DNA of 7,700 nt from Desulfoplanes sp. (GCA_028708105.1 JAQVZR010000073.1:1-7700), one strand, 5' to 3'; shown: positions 1 to 6,724, counted from the stretch's first letter. Program-made: numbers and translations. The notes: a model not told the origin generated them from the sequence alone.

Positions 1-1277
1 AGAAAATGCAGGGCATCCCCATTCGTCTCACTTCCCGGCTGGCAGACGCACAAGGTCTGCAAAACATTCCTGGCGCTCCGGGCAATGGCCTTGGCGATAC
101 CCATGACATCGATTCCCTGTCGGGGGGTCAAAATAACCAGCAAGGCATGAATGCGGGATTCACCAGCCACAAGCTCCATGATCCTTGCATATATTTCTTC
201 CCCGGCATTTGATCCCATATCCACAGGATTATAGACATTGCAAAACCCGGGAACCAACTCACGGATACCGGCAACACACGAAGCATCAAGACGCGGCAGA
301 TCCAATCCACAGGCCTCGCAGGCATCTGCAGCCATAACCCCAAAACTGCCCGAATTGGTAAGCACGGCGACATTGGAACCTTGGGGGAGCGGCTGTTTGG
401 AAAAACCCTGAGCCAGGGCAAGCAGGGAGGGGATGTCCGGAACCCGGATTACTCCGGCCTGTTTTAATGCAGCATCATATGCAGCGGAAAACCCGAGCAT
501 GGATCTGCTGCGGAAAAGGATAGATCGTGCTCCGGCCAATGTACTTCCCGGACGGATCATGATCACCGGTTTTTTTTTGGCCACGTTCTGGGCCTTGCGC
601 AAAAAACCGTGGCCATCAGAAACTCCTTCGATATAGCCCACAATAAGATCTGTGCAAGGATCATCCAGAAAAAAATCCAGCAGATCACACTCGTTGACCA
701 GGGACGTATTGCCTAGACTTACGCATTTGGAAAATCCGGTATGATTGTCCTCCGCCATATCGATAATAGTGCGGAAAATTGATGCCGACTGCGAAAAAAA
801 CCCAATATTTCCAAGAAGATCAATCTTCATATCAAGAGATGCATTGACTCCGTTTTGGGTGTTGAGTACACCCAATGTCTTTGGACCTAGCAAGGTAATC
901 CCCTCTTCCCGAGCCATATGAACAATGGCTTGCTCACACATAAAATCTTCCGGAACAGATTCTGTTGTATCCAAGGCCAAAGCAATAACAGTGCGGATAC
1001 CACCACGAGCATATTGTTTGAGGGCCGGAAGAAGCAATGTCTGAGGGAAACACATAACCGCAAGATCCACCCCGTTCGGCAAAGCATCCTGGCCGGCAAA
1101 AGTCGCCAGGCCGCAGACCTCAGGGCAATCGGAAACAACGGGAAAAATTTTCCCCGTGTACCCGGATGCAAGCAATGAATGTATAACAGTAGATACAGCT
1201 CCCCCCTTGAGACCGGAAGGTCCACAAACAGCTATGGATTCAGGAGTAAACAGGGGATTGAGTAGTGTCACTCGCAT
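1..1277 (-). CDS. NDP-forming acyl-CoA synthetase-like protein, 3'-truncated by window edge, catalytic His missing
   Basis: The minus frame is open from an ATG at 1277 to base 1 (425 codons) with no stop, so the C-terminus lies outside the window. The order of domains matches the alpha part of ADP-forming acetyl/acyl-CoA synthetases: a CoA-binding Rossmann domain (about residues 7-135, starting NPLFTPESIAVCGPSG), a flavodoxin-like succinyl-CoA-ligase domain (about 155-290, with FFSQSAS, VSLGNTS and YIEGVSDG), then the start of the third ligase domain (about 300 on, LTNSGSFGVMAADAC). Active members make acyl-CoA and ADP reversibly through a phosphohistidine in a SHTG loop. Here the loop aligns without gaps but reads FRSR, so Arg256 replaces His. 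GPN-lG reads GPKTLG, SQSG reads SQSA and GNKAD reads GNTSL. Glu217 of YIEG, which normally steadies the phosphohistidine, is kept. The start has an AGG 8 nt upstream. A C-terminal ATP-grasp or GNAT domain, as in Pat-type acetyltransferases, could lie beyond the edge. Family assignment is firm; substrate and activity are unknown. Confidence 0.85.
   Translation of the reverse strand, partial: MRVTLLNPLFTPESIAVCGPSGLKGGAVSTVIHSLLASGYTGKIFPVVSDCPEVCGLATFAGQDALPNGVDLAVMCFPQTLLLPALKQYARGGIRTVIALALDTTESVPEDFMCEQAIVHMAREEGITLLGPKTLGVLNTQNGVNASLDMKIDLLGNIGFFSQSASIFRTIIDMAEDNHTGFSKCVSLGNTSLVNECDLLDFFLDDPCTDLIVGYIEGVSDGHGFLRKAQNVAKKKPVIMIRPGSTLAGARSILFRSRSMLGFSAAYDAALKQAGVIRVPDIPSLLALAQGFSKQPLPQGSNVAVLTNSGSFGVMAADACEACGLDLPRLDASCVAGIRELVPGFCNVYNPVDMGSNAGEEIYARIMELVAGESRIHALLVILTPRQGIDVMGIAKAIARSARNVLQTLCVCQPGSETNGDALHF
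1252..1257 (+). promoter_or_regulatory. Shine-Dalgarno favouring the GTG start of rnc
   Basis: AGGGGA lies 7 nt before the GTG at 1265. An in-frame TGA at 1259-1261 rules out any earlier start. The alternative in-frame ATG at 1289 has only GGA 8 nt upstream. The site therefore favours GTG, although ATG 1289 would avoid overlap with the divergent gene. Confidence 0.5.
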
Positions 1278-2005
1278 GGAAAAAACCTATGGAGCAAGGA
1301 TTGGAAAACAGCATAAAGGAAGTAGAAAGCCTGCAGAGGGCTATTCATTATGAATTCTCCCAAGTCAAGCTTTTAGTCACAGCATTGACACACAGCTCCT
1401 TTGCCAATGAGCATGACATCGAAAGCAATGAGCGTATGGAATTTCTTGGCGATGCAGTAGTCGAAATCTGTATCTCAACGGAACTGTATCAAAAATTCTC
1501 AGATATCCATGAAGGAGAATTGACCCGTTTACGAGCCCATCTGGTAAGCGAACCGGGATTAGCCCGTGTCGCTCGGTCCATTAATCTGGGGAGCTGGCTC
1601 ATGCTGGGAAAGGGCGAAAATGCACAGGGTGGAAGAGATCGGGATTCGGTGCTCAGCGATGCGTTAGAAGCCGTTCTGGGCGCTGTATATCTGGACGGTG
1701 GATTTCTGGCTGTACAGGAATGTATCCGATATATCTTTACCCCGTTCTGGCCATCATATCCCGAAAATCCCCGCCCTAAAGACTATAAAAGCAGGCTGCA
1801 GGAACTCACCCAGAAATATGACAAAGCCAGACCGACCTACCAGCTGATTTCCAGCGAAGGCCCGGAACATGCCAAAATATATGTCGTTCAGCTCATACTG
1901 CCTTCGGGAGAAATCCTGGTGGCCAGGGATACGAGCCTCAAGAAAGCTGAACAGCAGGTAGCTCACAACGCGTTACTCGAAATGGAAAAAATACATCCTG
2001 CCTGA
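1265..2005 (+). CDS. rnc: Ribonuclease III
   Basis: This is a double-stranded RNA endonuclease that matures rRNA precursors and trims structured mRNAs in the cytoplasm as a homodimer. It has 246 residues from GTG 1265, or 238 from ATG 1289, against about 226 in E. coli. The RNase III domain (about residues 20-165) carries the signature NERMEFLGDAVV, giving Glu56, Glu59 and Asp63 as counterparts of E. coli E38, E41 and D45. The second acidic pair, Asp132 and Glu135, sits in DALEAVLGAVYLDGG. A double-stranded RNA-binding domain fills about 173-243, from DYKSRLQELTQK to KKAEQQVAHNALLEM. All catalytic residues are present, so the enzyme should be active. The gene stands alone: era, lepB or fabF, its common partners elsewhere, are absent. 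Its 5' end overlaps or abuts the divergent acyl-CoA synthetase-like gene, so its promoter must lie within that gene. The start codon is the only real uncertainty. Confidence 0.97.
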   Translation: MSLAWKKPMEQGLENSIKEVESLQRAIHYEFSQVKLLVTALTHSSFANEHDIESNERMEFLGDAVVEICISTELYQKFSDIHEGELTRLRAHLVSEPGLARVARSINLGSWLMLGKGENAQGGRDRDSVLSDALEAVLGAVYLDGGFLAVQECIRYIFTPFWPSYPENPRPKDYKSRLQELTQKYDKARPTYQLISSEGPEHAKIYVVQLILPSGEILVARDTSLKKAEQQVAHNALLEMEKIHPA

Positions 2006-2034
2006 TAACAATCACGGCCCAGAACAAGAATACT

Positions 2035-2072
2035 ACACCCCGGCAAAAAGGTCTTCCTTTCTGCCGGGGTGT
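2035..2072. terminator. Two-tier hairpin between convergent rnc and dtd
   Basis: ACACCCCGGCA (2035-2045) pairs perfectly with TGCCGGGGTGT (2062-2072), 11 bp. After one A-C mismatch, AAAGG (2047-2051) pairs with CCTTT (2056-2060), closing on a TCTT loop. It lies 29 nt past the rnc stop and 58 nt past the dtd stop, and can form in either transcript. Neither side has a clean T-tract: the minus-strand exit reads AGTATTCTTGTTC, moderately T-rich, and the plus side is not T-rich. It is likely a shared terminator, RNA end-stabiliser or block to read-through. Confidence 0.65.
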
Positions 2073-2130
2073 CTCGGCCATCATCACACAATACATAGAT
2101 TCCGAACATTCGCATCGCAACCCCTCACGA

Positions 2131-2607
2131 TCAACCGGCTCTCGGGCTCAGCTCTCGGCTGTCCAGACTGATGGTCACCGGGCCCCAGTTGCACAACTCC
2201 ACGTCCATATCCGCACCGAAAATACCGGTCTGAACAACCGGACACATGGTCTTCAGATCGGCAATAAAACGGTTATAAAGCACACGGGCCGTTTCAGGAT
2301 TGCCGGCCTCTGCAAAGGAAGGGCGGCGACCTCTGCGGCAGTCCGCATACAGAGTGAACTGGGAAACCAATAAAATATCCCCGCCTGCCTGGAGCAGGCT
2401 CTGGTTGAAAAAGCCTTTGGTATCGGGAAAGATGCGCAGGTTAACAATTTTATTCAAAAAGGTCTTCCAGTGGGGCGAAGCGGGCAGTTCAGGGTCATCT
2501 TCCCGGCCAAACCCCAACAAAAGAACAAGCCCGGGGCCGATGGAGCATACCGTTGTATTCTCCACCGAAACCTTTGCCCGCCGGACGCGCTGGATAAGGG
2601 CCTTCAT
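2131..2607 (-). CDS. dtd: D-aminoacyl-tRNA deacylase (DTD)
   Basis: This cytoplasmic homodimer hydrolyses the ester bond of D-aminoacyl-tRNAs (and Gly-tRNA-Ala), returning tRNA mischarged by synthetases to the pool. It has 158 residues against about 145 in E. coli. Both family signatures are intact: SQFTLYAD at residues 82-89, and NWGPVT at 140-145, whose Gly142-Pro143 is the Gly-cisPro motif that excludes L-amino acids. The N-terminus MKALIQRVRRAKVSV, the segment KIVNLRIFPDTKGFFNQS (53-70) and the RGRRPSF loop (92-98) are also typical. The ATG has a GGAG 7 nt upstream (2615-2618). It starts 21 nt after the queD stop on the same strand, so the two are very probably co-transcribed, with dtd last. 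A short extension, SRELSPRAG, follows the last conserved strand. The assignment is secure. Confidence 0.96.
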   Translation of the reverse strand: MKALIQRVRRAKVSVENTTVCSIGPGLVLLLGFGREDDPELPASPHWKTFLNKIVNLRIFPDTKGFFNQSLLQAGGDILLVSQFTLYADCRRGRRPSFAEAGNPETARVLYNRFIADLKTMCPVVQTGIFGADMDVELCNWGPVTISLDSRELSPRAG

Positions 2608-2628
2608 CGCGGGTCTCCACTGCCGACA

Positions 2629-3057
2629 TTACGCACCCGCCACCTCCGCGCCTCCAGGAATACCATCATCATACAATTCATAGGTAGCCATGGAGGACCC
2701 CTTTTCCGCGACCATGACCGAGTGCAGGGTCACGGGATATTCCAAAAGAAGTGTGCTCAGAGCATCAAAAACATACCGGGCAAGGACTTCAGATGTGGGA
2801 TTGATTTTTTGAAAGGCAGACAATTCATTTAAAAATTTGTGATCAAGAGTCTCCAGAACCTGCTGTAAACAATTTTTGAGTTCTTTGAAATCCATGAGAT
2901 ACCCGATAACAGGATCAAGGGTCGTGCCGATAACCTCTGCTTCAACGCTAAAATTATGTCCGTGCAGGGCCTCACATTTACCTTTATAATGTCTGAGCTG
3001 ATGGGCGGAACTAAAATCTGAACGGACCTTGAGCCGCCATCTTCCTGTAAGTGCCAT
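2629..3057 (-). CDS. queD: 6-carboxy-5,6,7,8-tetrahydropterin synthase (QueD / PTPS family)
   Basis: QueD converts 7,8-dihydroneopterin triphosphate to 6-carboxy-tetrahydropterin, the second step toward preQ0 and the queuosine of tRNA anticodons. The 142 residues match the short bacterial QueD length. Zinc ligands are His19 (FSSAHQL), His32 and His34 (LHGHN). The catalytic Cys28 sits in a CxxxHGH arrangement, which fits QueD or true PTPS rather than the ExxxHGH PTPS-III class. Asp72-His73 (LDHKFLNEL), the NPTSE substrate segment (86-90) and Glu118 (VAEKGSS) complete the active site. Folate or biopterin-type PTPS remains the main alternative, since queC and queE are not in view. It begins 75 nt after the dnaE stop, with a small hairpin between, and is followed closely by dtd. 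The T-fold enzyme should be cytoplasmic and oligomeric. Confidence 0.92.
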   Translation of the reverse strand: MALTGRWRLKVRSDFSSAHQLRHYKGKCEALHGHNFSVEAEVIGTTLDPVIGYLMDFKELKNCLQQVLETLDHKFLNELSAFQKINPTSEVLARYVFDALSTLLLEYPVTLHSVMVAEKGSSMATYELYDDGIPGGAEVAGA

Positions 3058-3068
3058 ACGATAGTTGT

Positions 3069-3077
3069 CTCCTTCCT
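3069..3077 (-). promoter_or_regulatory. Strong Shine-Dalgarno of queD
   Basis: On the minus strand AGGAAGGAG precedes the ATG at 3057 with an 11-nt spacer, slightly longer than ideal. No other in-frame start fits, so it sets the queD start and gives the gene its own translation initiation independent of dnaE. Confidence 0.7.
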
Positions 3078-3098
3078 AAAGCAGTCAAAACAATATAT

Positions 3099-3116
3099 TT
3101 TCCGGCCTCCCGGAAA
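3099..3116 (-). other. Small hairpin in the dnaE-queD gap
   Basis: In the minus-strand transcript TTTCCGG, a GAGG loop and CCGGAAA form a perfect 7-bp stem 16 nt after the dnaE stop. ATATATTGTTTTG follows, which is A/T-rich but not a T-tract. It may partly end dnaE transcription or set the 3' end of a processed dnaE mRNA, with queD read at a different level. The function is inferred. Confidence 0.4.
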
Positions 3117-3132
3117 CATTCTGTGCGAGTGG

Positions 3133-6100
3133 CTACCCACTCTTGCGTTCTTCACCAGGCCCCGGAAGGCTTGCTTTCCATGTCCCGATATCCTTCCAGA
3201 ATACCGGACAGGGTGCCACCAGATAGTCCGGTCCGAGCTGCAACAGGCAGGTAAATCCATCCATATCCAACATCAGTTGCACCGGATTCTCCCCGGGATA
3301 CCGCGATAAAACCTGCTGGAGTCCTTTGATGAATGCAAGCCGATCACTTGGCGGTCGGACCCGGATACTGACGGCAGCAGTTCCCTCCATCACAGCCGTG
3401 GCCAGAGGCTTGAGAGAAACCGCCCGAAGCTTGAGGATCTGCGGCCCTTCCTCCTCCCTTGCCTGTCCCCGGTCATCCTTGATGACAGCAGCGCTCAGCA
3501 GCATGGGTTCTTCGCTGGAAAGCTCCGCACGGAACTGAAGAAAAGGCTCCGGGAATACGATTACCTCCGCCGTTCCTGTCAGGTCTTCCACCTGACAAAA
3601 GGCCATCCGATCCCCTTTTTTGGTCATGATTTCTTTTTTGGCGGTAATGGTCACCGCAATCTCGGCCTCGTAGCCCACAGAGGCATCGCGTAAACCGGCC
3701 AGGGTAGCATATTGGTGCCGATGGATTTCTTCCCGATACGGGGCCAGAGGATGTCCGATAAGATAAAAGCCGAAGGCTTCTTTTTCCAATCGAAATTTTT
3801 CTTCATCAGGATATTCCACCAGACCGGCTTCCTCAATATCCATCCCCAGGCCAGGCAAGGCACAGGTCTTTTCGGTGACCATGCCCATAAAGGAAAGTTG
3901 ACCTCCGGTCTTCTTCTTTGAAGAGCGCTGGGCCATGGCCATGATCCGTTCCATGCCCGCCAGAAGAGAGCGCCTGGAGCATCCCAGACAATCCATGGCC
4001 CCACTCTTGGTCAAGCTTTCAATAACTTTTTTATTGACCTTGCGCATGTTCACCCGCTGGCAGAAATCCAGCAGACTCACATAGCCCTTCCCTTCCTGAC
4101 GCTCCTGAACAATGGACTCTACAGCGGCCGCACCGACCCCCTTGATCCCTGAAAGCCCGAAACGAACTTTTTCCCCTTCAACCGAAAAGGCATTTTCACT
4201 GCGGTTGATATCCGGGGGCAGAATCGGGACATCCTTATCCCGACAGGCATTCACATGAACCATGACCTTATCGGTATTGTTGACCTCGGAAGTGATCATG
4301 GCGGCCATAAACTCCGCCGGATAATGCGCTTTCAGGTACGCGGTCTGGTAGGAAATCAGGGCATAGGCCGCACTGTGGGACTTGTTGAATCCATACCCGG
4401 CAAATTTTTCCATGAGGTCAAAAATATACTCGGCGGCCTCGTCCGGGATCTCATTCTCCCGGGTGCCCTGCAAAAATCTGGTCCTCTGCTGAGCCATGAC
4501 GGCCGGATCTTTTTTCCCCATGGCCCGACGGAGCATATCACCTTCACCCAAAGAATAATTGGCCAGATCTGAAGCGATCTTCATCACCTGTTCCTGGTAC
4601 AGGATAACTCCGTAGGTATCTTCAATAATAGGCTGCAGGACAGGTTCCAGACTGGGGTAGGGGTATGCCACCTTTTCTTCGCCATGTTTACGGCGCACAA
4701 AAAGATCCACCATCCCGCTTTCCAGCGGACCGGGCCGGTACAGAGCCAACAAGGCGATAATATCCTCAAAACAGCTGGGCCGCATACTACGCAGCACATT
4801 TTTCATACCAGAACTTTCCAGCTGAAAGACGCCGTCACTTTCCCCTCGGCACAAAAGTTCATAGGACTGAGGATCATCCAGGGGCAGCCTCTCCACATCA
4901 GGTACGGGTTTGGCATTCTTTTTGATCAACACCAGTGCGTCGTTGATCACAGTCAACGTTTTAAGCCCCAGAAAGTCAAATTTGATAAGTCCGACTACTT
5001 CAACTTTTTTCTTGTCGAACTGGGTAATGATTTCTCCTTTTTTCCCTTTAAAAATAGGAAGATATTCCGTCAGGGGTTTTTTTGAAATCACAATCCCGGC
5101 CGCATGGGTCGAAGCATGGCGTGCGAGGCCTTCAAGACGCTTGCAGATGGAAATCAACTTATCCACCCGTGCGTCACTCTGCATCAGTTTCCCGATTTCA
5201 GGCTCCACTTCCAAAGCCCTTTTAAGGGTCATGCCCAGATCATCGGGAATAAGCTTGGCGAGCTTGTCCACTTCTTTCAGGGGAATATCCAGGACACGAC
5301 CGACATCGCGCACAACGCCCTTGGCCTTCATGGTCCCCAAAGCCACGATCTGGGCTACATGATCCTTGCCGTATTTGCGGGTAACATACTGGATCACCTC
5401 TTCCCGTCGGTTGTAACAGAAATCCACATCGATATCGGGCATACTCTCGCGTTCGACATTGAGGAAACGCTCAAAAAAAAGATGGTACTTGATGGGATCA
5501 AGATCTGTTATGCGCTGTGACCAGGCCACGATACTGCCCGCAGCCGAACCACGGCCCGGCCCAACGGGAATTCCCTGACTCTTGGCCCAGTTGATGAAGT
5601 CCTGGACAATGAGAAAATAGGCAGGAAAACCCTTCTGGCAGATAATTTTCAGCTCATAGTCCATGCGCTCCCAATAAATCTTTTCATCCACCGCATACGG
5701 CAGCTGATCCAAACGCATCCGGAGCCCGTCTCGGGCCAGCTTGATGAACTCTTCGTCCAATGTCCGTCCTTCCGGGACATCGTACACAGGAAAATAATGC
5801 TGATTCAGGACAAGGTCGAGATTACAAGCTTCGGCAATACGCCCGACATTCTCCAAGGCTTCGGGGCAATCCCTGAATTCATGCTCCATAACTTCTGAAG
5901 ACTTATAATAAAGAGCATCCGTATCGAATTTGAGTCGTTTAGGATCACTGGCCAACTTGCCCGTTCCCACACAGAGGAGGATATCATGGGCCTCGGCATC
6001 CTCTTTATACAGGTAATGGCAGTCATTGGTGGCAATCAAAGGCAATTTGGTGGCTGCGGCAAGCTCTTTGAGCTGTTCGTTGACCTTGTCCTGCTCCTTA

Positions 6101-6654
6101 AGACCATTTTGCATCAGTTCGAGATAAAACCGGCCCGGATACATGGATGCGTATTCCCTGGCCGTTGCCAGAGCGGCATCAAAGCCTTCGTTCCGCAGCT
6201 TGTAGGGCACCTCTCCCTGCAAACAGGCCGAAGACGCGATAATTCCTTCGCTGTATGCACGCAGCTCGGCTTTATCCACCCGTGGCTTATAGTAAAACCC
6301 ATCCAGAAAACTGTCTGAAACCAGTTTGACCAGATTCTGATAGCCCTGATTGTTCTGGGCTAAAAGCAGAAGATGGTACCGCAGTCGGGTATCCCTGTCC
6401 GCCATATTCCCGGGCGTGACATAGACCTCGCACCCGATAATGGGTTTGATCCCGAATTTTTTAGCGGTCTGGTAAAAAACCATGGCTCCGAACAAATTCC
6501 CATGATCGGTAATGGCAGCCGAGGAAAAGCCAAAATCAACGGCCTGTTTGCACAGATCGTTAACCCGGATACCGCCGTCCAGAAGAGAATATTCGGTGTG
6601 ACAATGCAGGTGGGTAAAATCAGTCATGAATGTGGGATTGGAGTTGGAATGCAT
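3133..6654 (-). CDS. dnaE: DNA polymerase III alpha subunit
   Basis: This is the catalytic subunit of the replicative polymerase. It has 1173 residues from ATG 6654; the conserved sequence really begins at Met10 (ATG 6625-6627, MTDFTHLHCHTEYSLLDG), which I think is the likelier start, giving 1164 residues. Domains in order: PHP (about 12-290), with metal-site residues His17, His19, Asp50-His51, Glu76, His94, Asp211 and His213 all present; palm, with GPGRGSAAGS (366-374), Asp409 and Asp411 in PDIDVDF and the third catalytic Asp560 in KFDFLGLKTL; fingers, with ALYRPGPLESGMVDLF (637-652) and GYGFNKSHSAAYALISYQ (753-770); a helix-hairpin-helix region near RFGLSGIKGVGAAA (831-844); a putative clamp-binding motif QLSFM (919-923); and an OB fold (about 995-1080). 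Length and motifs match DnaE1, not PolC or error-prone DnaE2. No Shine-Dalgarno is evident for either start. Upstream, a terminator separates it from gap; downstream it probably runs into queD-dtd. Confidence 0.98.
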   Translation of the reverse strand: MHSNSNPTFMTDFTHLHCHTEYSLLDGGIRVNDLCKQAVDFGFSSAAITDHGNLFGAMVFYQTAKKFGIKPIIGCEVYVTPGNMADRDTRLRYHLLLLAQNNQGYQNLVKLVSDSFLDGFYYKPRVDKAELRAYSEGIIASSACLQGEVPYKLRNEGFDAALATAREYASMYPGRFYLELMQNGLKEQDKVNEQLKELAAATKLPLIATNDCHYLYKEDAEAHDILLCVGTGKLASDPKRLKFDTDALYYKSSEVMEHEFRDCPEALENVGRIAEACNLDLVLNQHYFPVYDVPEGRTLDEEFIKLARDGLRMRLDQLPYAVDEKIYWERMDYELKIICQKGFPAYFLIVQDFINWAKSQGIPVGPGRGSAAGSIVAWSQRITDLDPIKYHLFFERFLNVERESMPDIDVDFCYNRREEVIQYVTRKYGKDHVAQIVALGTMKAKGVVRDVGRVLDIPLKEVDKLAKLIPDDLGMTLKRALEVEPEIGKLMQSDARVDKLISICKRLEGLARHASTHAAGIVISKKPLTEYLPIFKGKKGEIITQFDKKKVEVVGLIKFDFLGLKTLTVINDALVLIKKNAKPVPDVERLPLDDPQSYELLCRGESDGVFQLESSGMKNVLRSMRPSCFEDIIALLALYRPGPLESGMVDLFVRRKHGEEKVAYPYPSLEPVLQPIIEDTYGVILYQEQVMKIASDLANYSLGEGDMLRRAMGKKDPAVMAQQRTRFLQGTRENEIPDEAAEYIFDLMEKFAGYGFNKSHSAAYALISYQTAYLKAHYPAEFMAAMITSEVNNTDKVMVHVNACRDKDVPILPPDINRSENAFSVEGEKVRFGLSGIKGVGAAAVESIVQERQEGKGYVSLLDFCQRVNMRKVNKKVIESLTKSGAMDCLGCSRRSLLAGMERIMAMAQRSSKKKTGGQLSFMGMVTEKTCALPGLGMDIEEAGLVEYPDEEKFRLEKEAFGFYLIGHPLAPYREEIHRHQYATLAGLRDASVGYEAEIAVTITAKKEIMTKKGDRMAFCQVEDLTGTAEVIVFPEPFLQFRAELSSEEPMLLSAAVIKDDRGQAREEEGPQILKLRAVSLKPLATAVMEGTAAVSIRVRPPSDRLAFIKGLQQVLSRYPGENPVQLMLDMDGFTCLLQLGPDYLVAPCPVFWKDIGTWKASLPGPGEERKSG

Positions 6655-6656
6655 GC

Positions 6657-6671
6657 GTGGCAGAGCGCCAC
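6657..6671 (-). other. Hairpin just before the annotated dnaE ATG
   Basis: In the minus-strand transcript GTGGC, a GCTCT loop and GCCAC form a perfect 5-bp, GC-rich stem ending 2 nt before ATG 6654, where a ribosome-binding site would be expected. It would hinder initiation at 6654 and leave the ATG at 6627 free, or it could act as a translational control element. The stem is visible; the role is inference. Confidence 0.35.
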
Positions 6672-6705
6672 AATAAAAACTATTTTTTTAGAGAACAACG
6701 CCACA
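6666..6705 (-). repeat. Direct repeat TGTGGCG x2 in the dnaE leader
   Basis: The heptamer TGTGGCG (minus strand) occurs at 6699-6705 and again at 6666-6672, with starts 33 bp apart, close to three helical turns. One copy lies in the spacer of the promoter candidate and the other near the start codon, within the leader hairpin. This could be a protein-binding pair or chance. Confidence 0.25.
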
Positions 6706-6713
6706 GAAGGCAA
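6685..6713 (-). promoter_or_regulatory. Possible sigma-70 promoter for dnaE
   Basis: On the minus strand TTGCCT (6708-6713, 4/6 match to TTGACA) is followed after exactly 17 nt by TAAAAA (6685-6690, 4/6 match to TATAAT). It lies between the gap terminator and dnaE, so transcription would start roughly 20-25 nt upstream of ATG 6654, or about 50 nt before ATG 6627. The match is weak, and its placement is the main argument for it. Confidence 0.3.
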
Positions 6714-6724
6714 GGATGGCCAGG

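Noticed and set aside
1182..1187. TATAAC as a -10 box for rnc
   Set aside because: It is a 5/6 match, but no acceptable -35 lies 16-18 nt upstream and it has no proper TGn extension. TTGAGA at 1207-1212 likewise has no usable -10 downstream.
887..1225. A 112-residue minus-strand frame with hydrophobic stretches
   Set aside because: It lies in another frame of the well-supported synthetase-like gene, which is open across this region with recognisable domains.
1263..1271. Short palindrome AGTGTCACT at the rnc GTG start as an operator
   Set aside because: Only 4-bp arms; this is expected by chance and no second copy is seen nearby.
1347..1368. TTGACT and CATAAT on the minus strand inside rnc as a promoter for the synthetase-like gene
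   Set aside because: The spacing between them is only about 10 nt, too short for a sigma-70 promoter, so neither supports the other.
2829..3260. A 143-residue minus-strand frame spanning the dnaE-queD junction
   Set aside because: It overlaps queD and the dnaE end in a different frame and resembles no known protein; it is a shadow frame.
4684..5520. Several plus-strand frames of 130-150 residues antisense to dnaE
   Set aside because: They mirror conserved dnaE coding sequence, show no recognisable domain and have no visible ribosome-binding logic.
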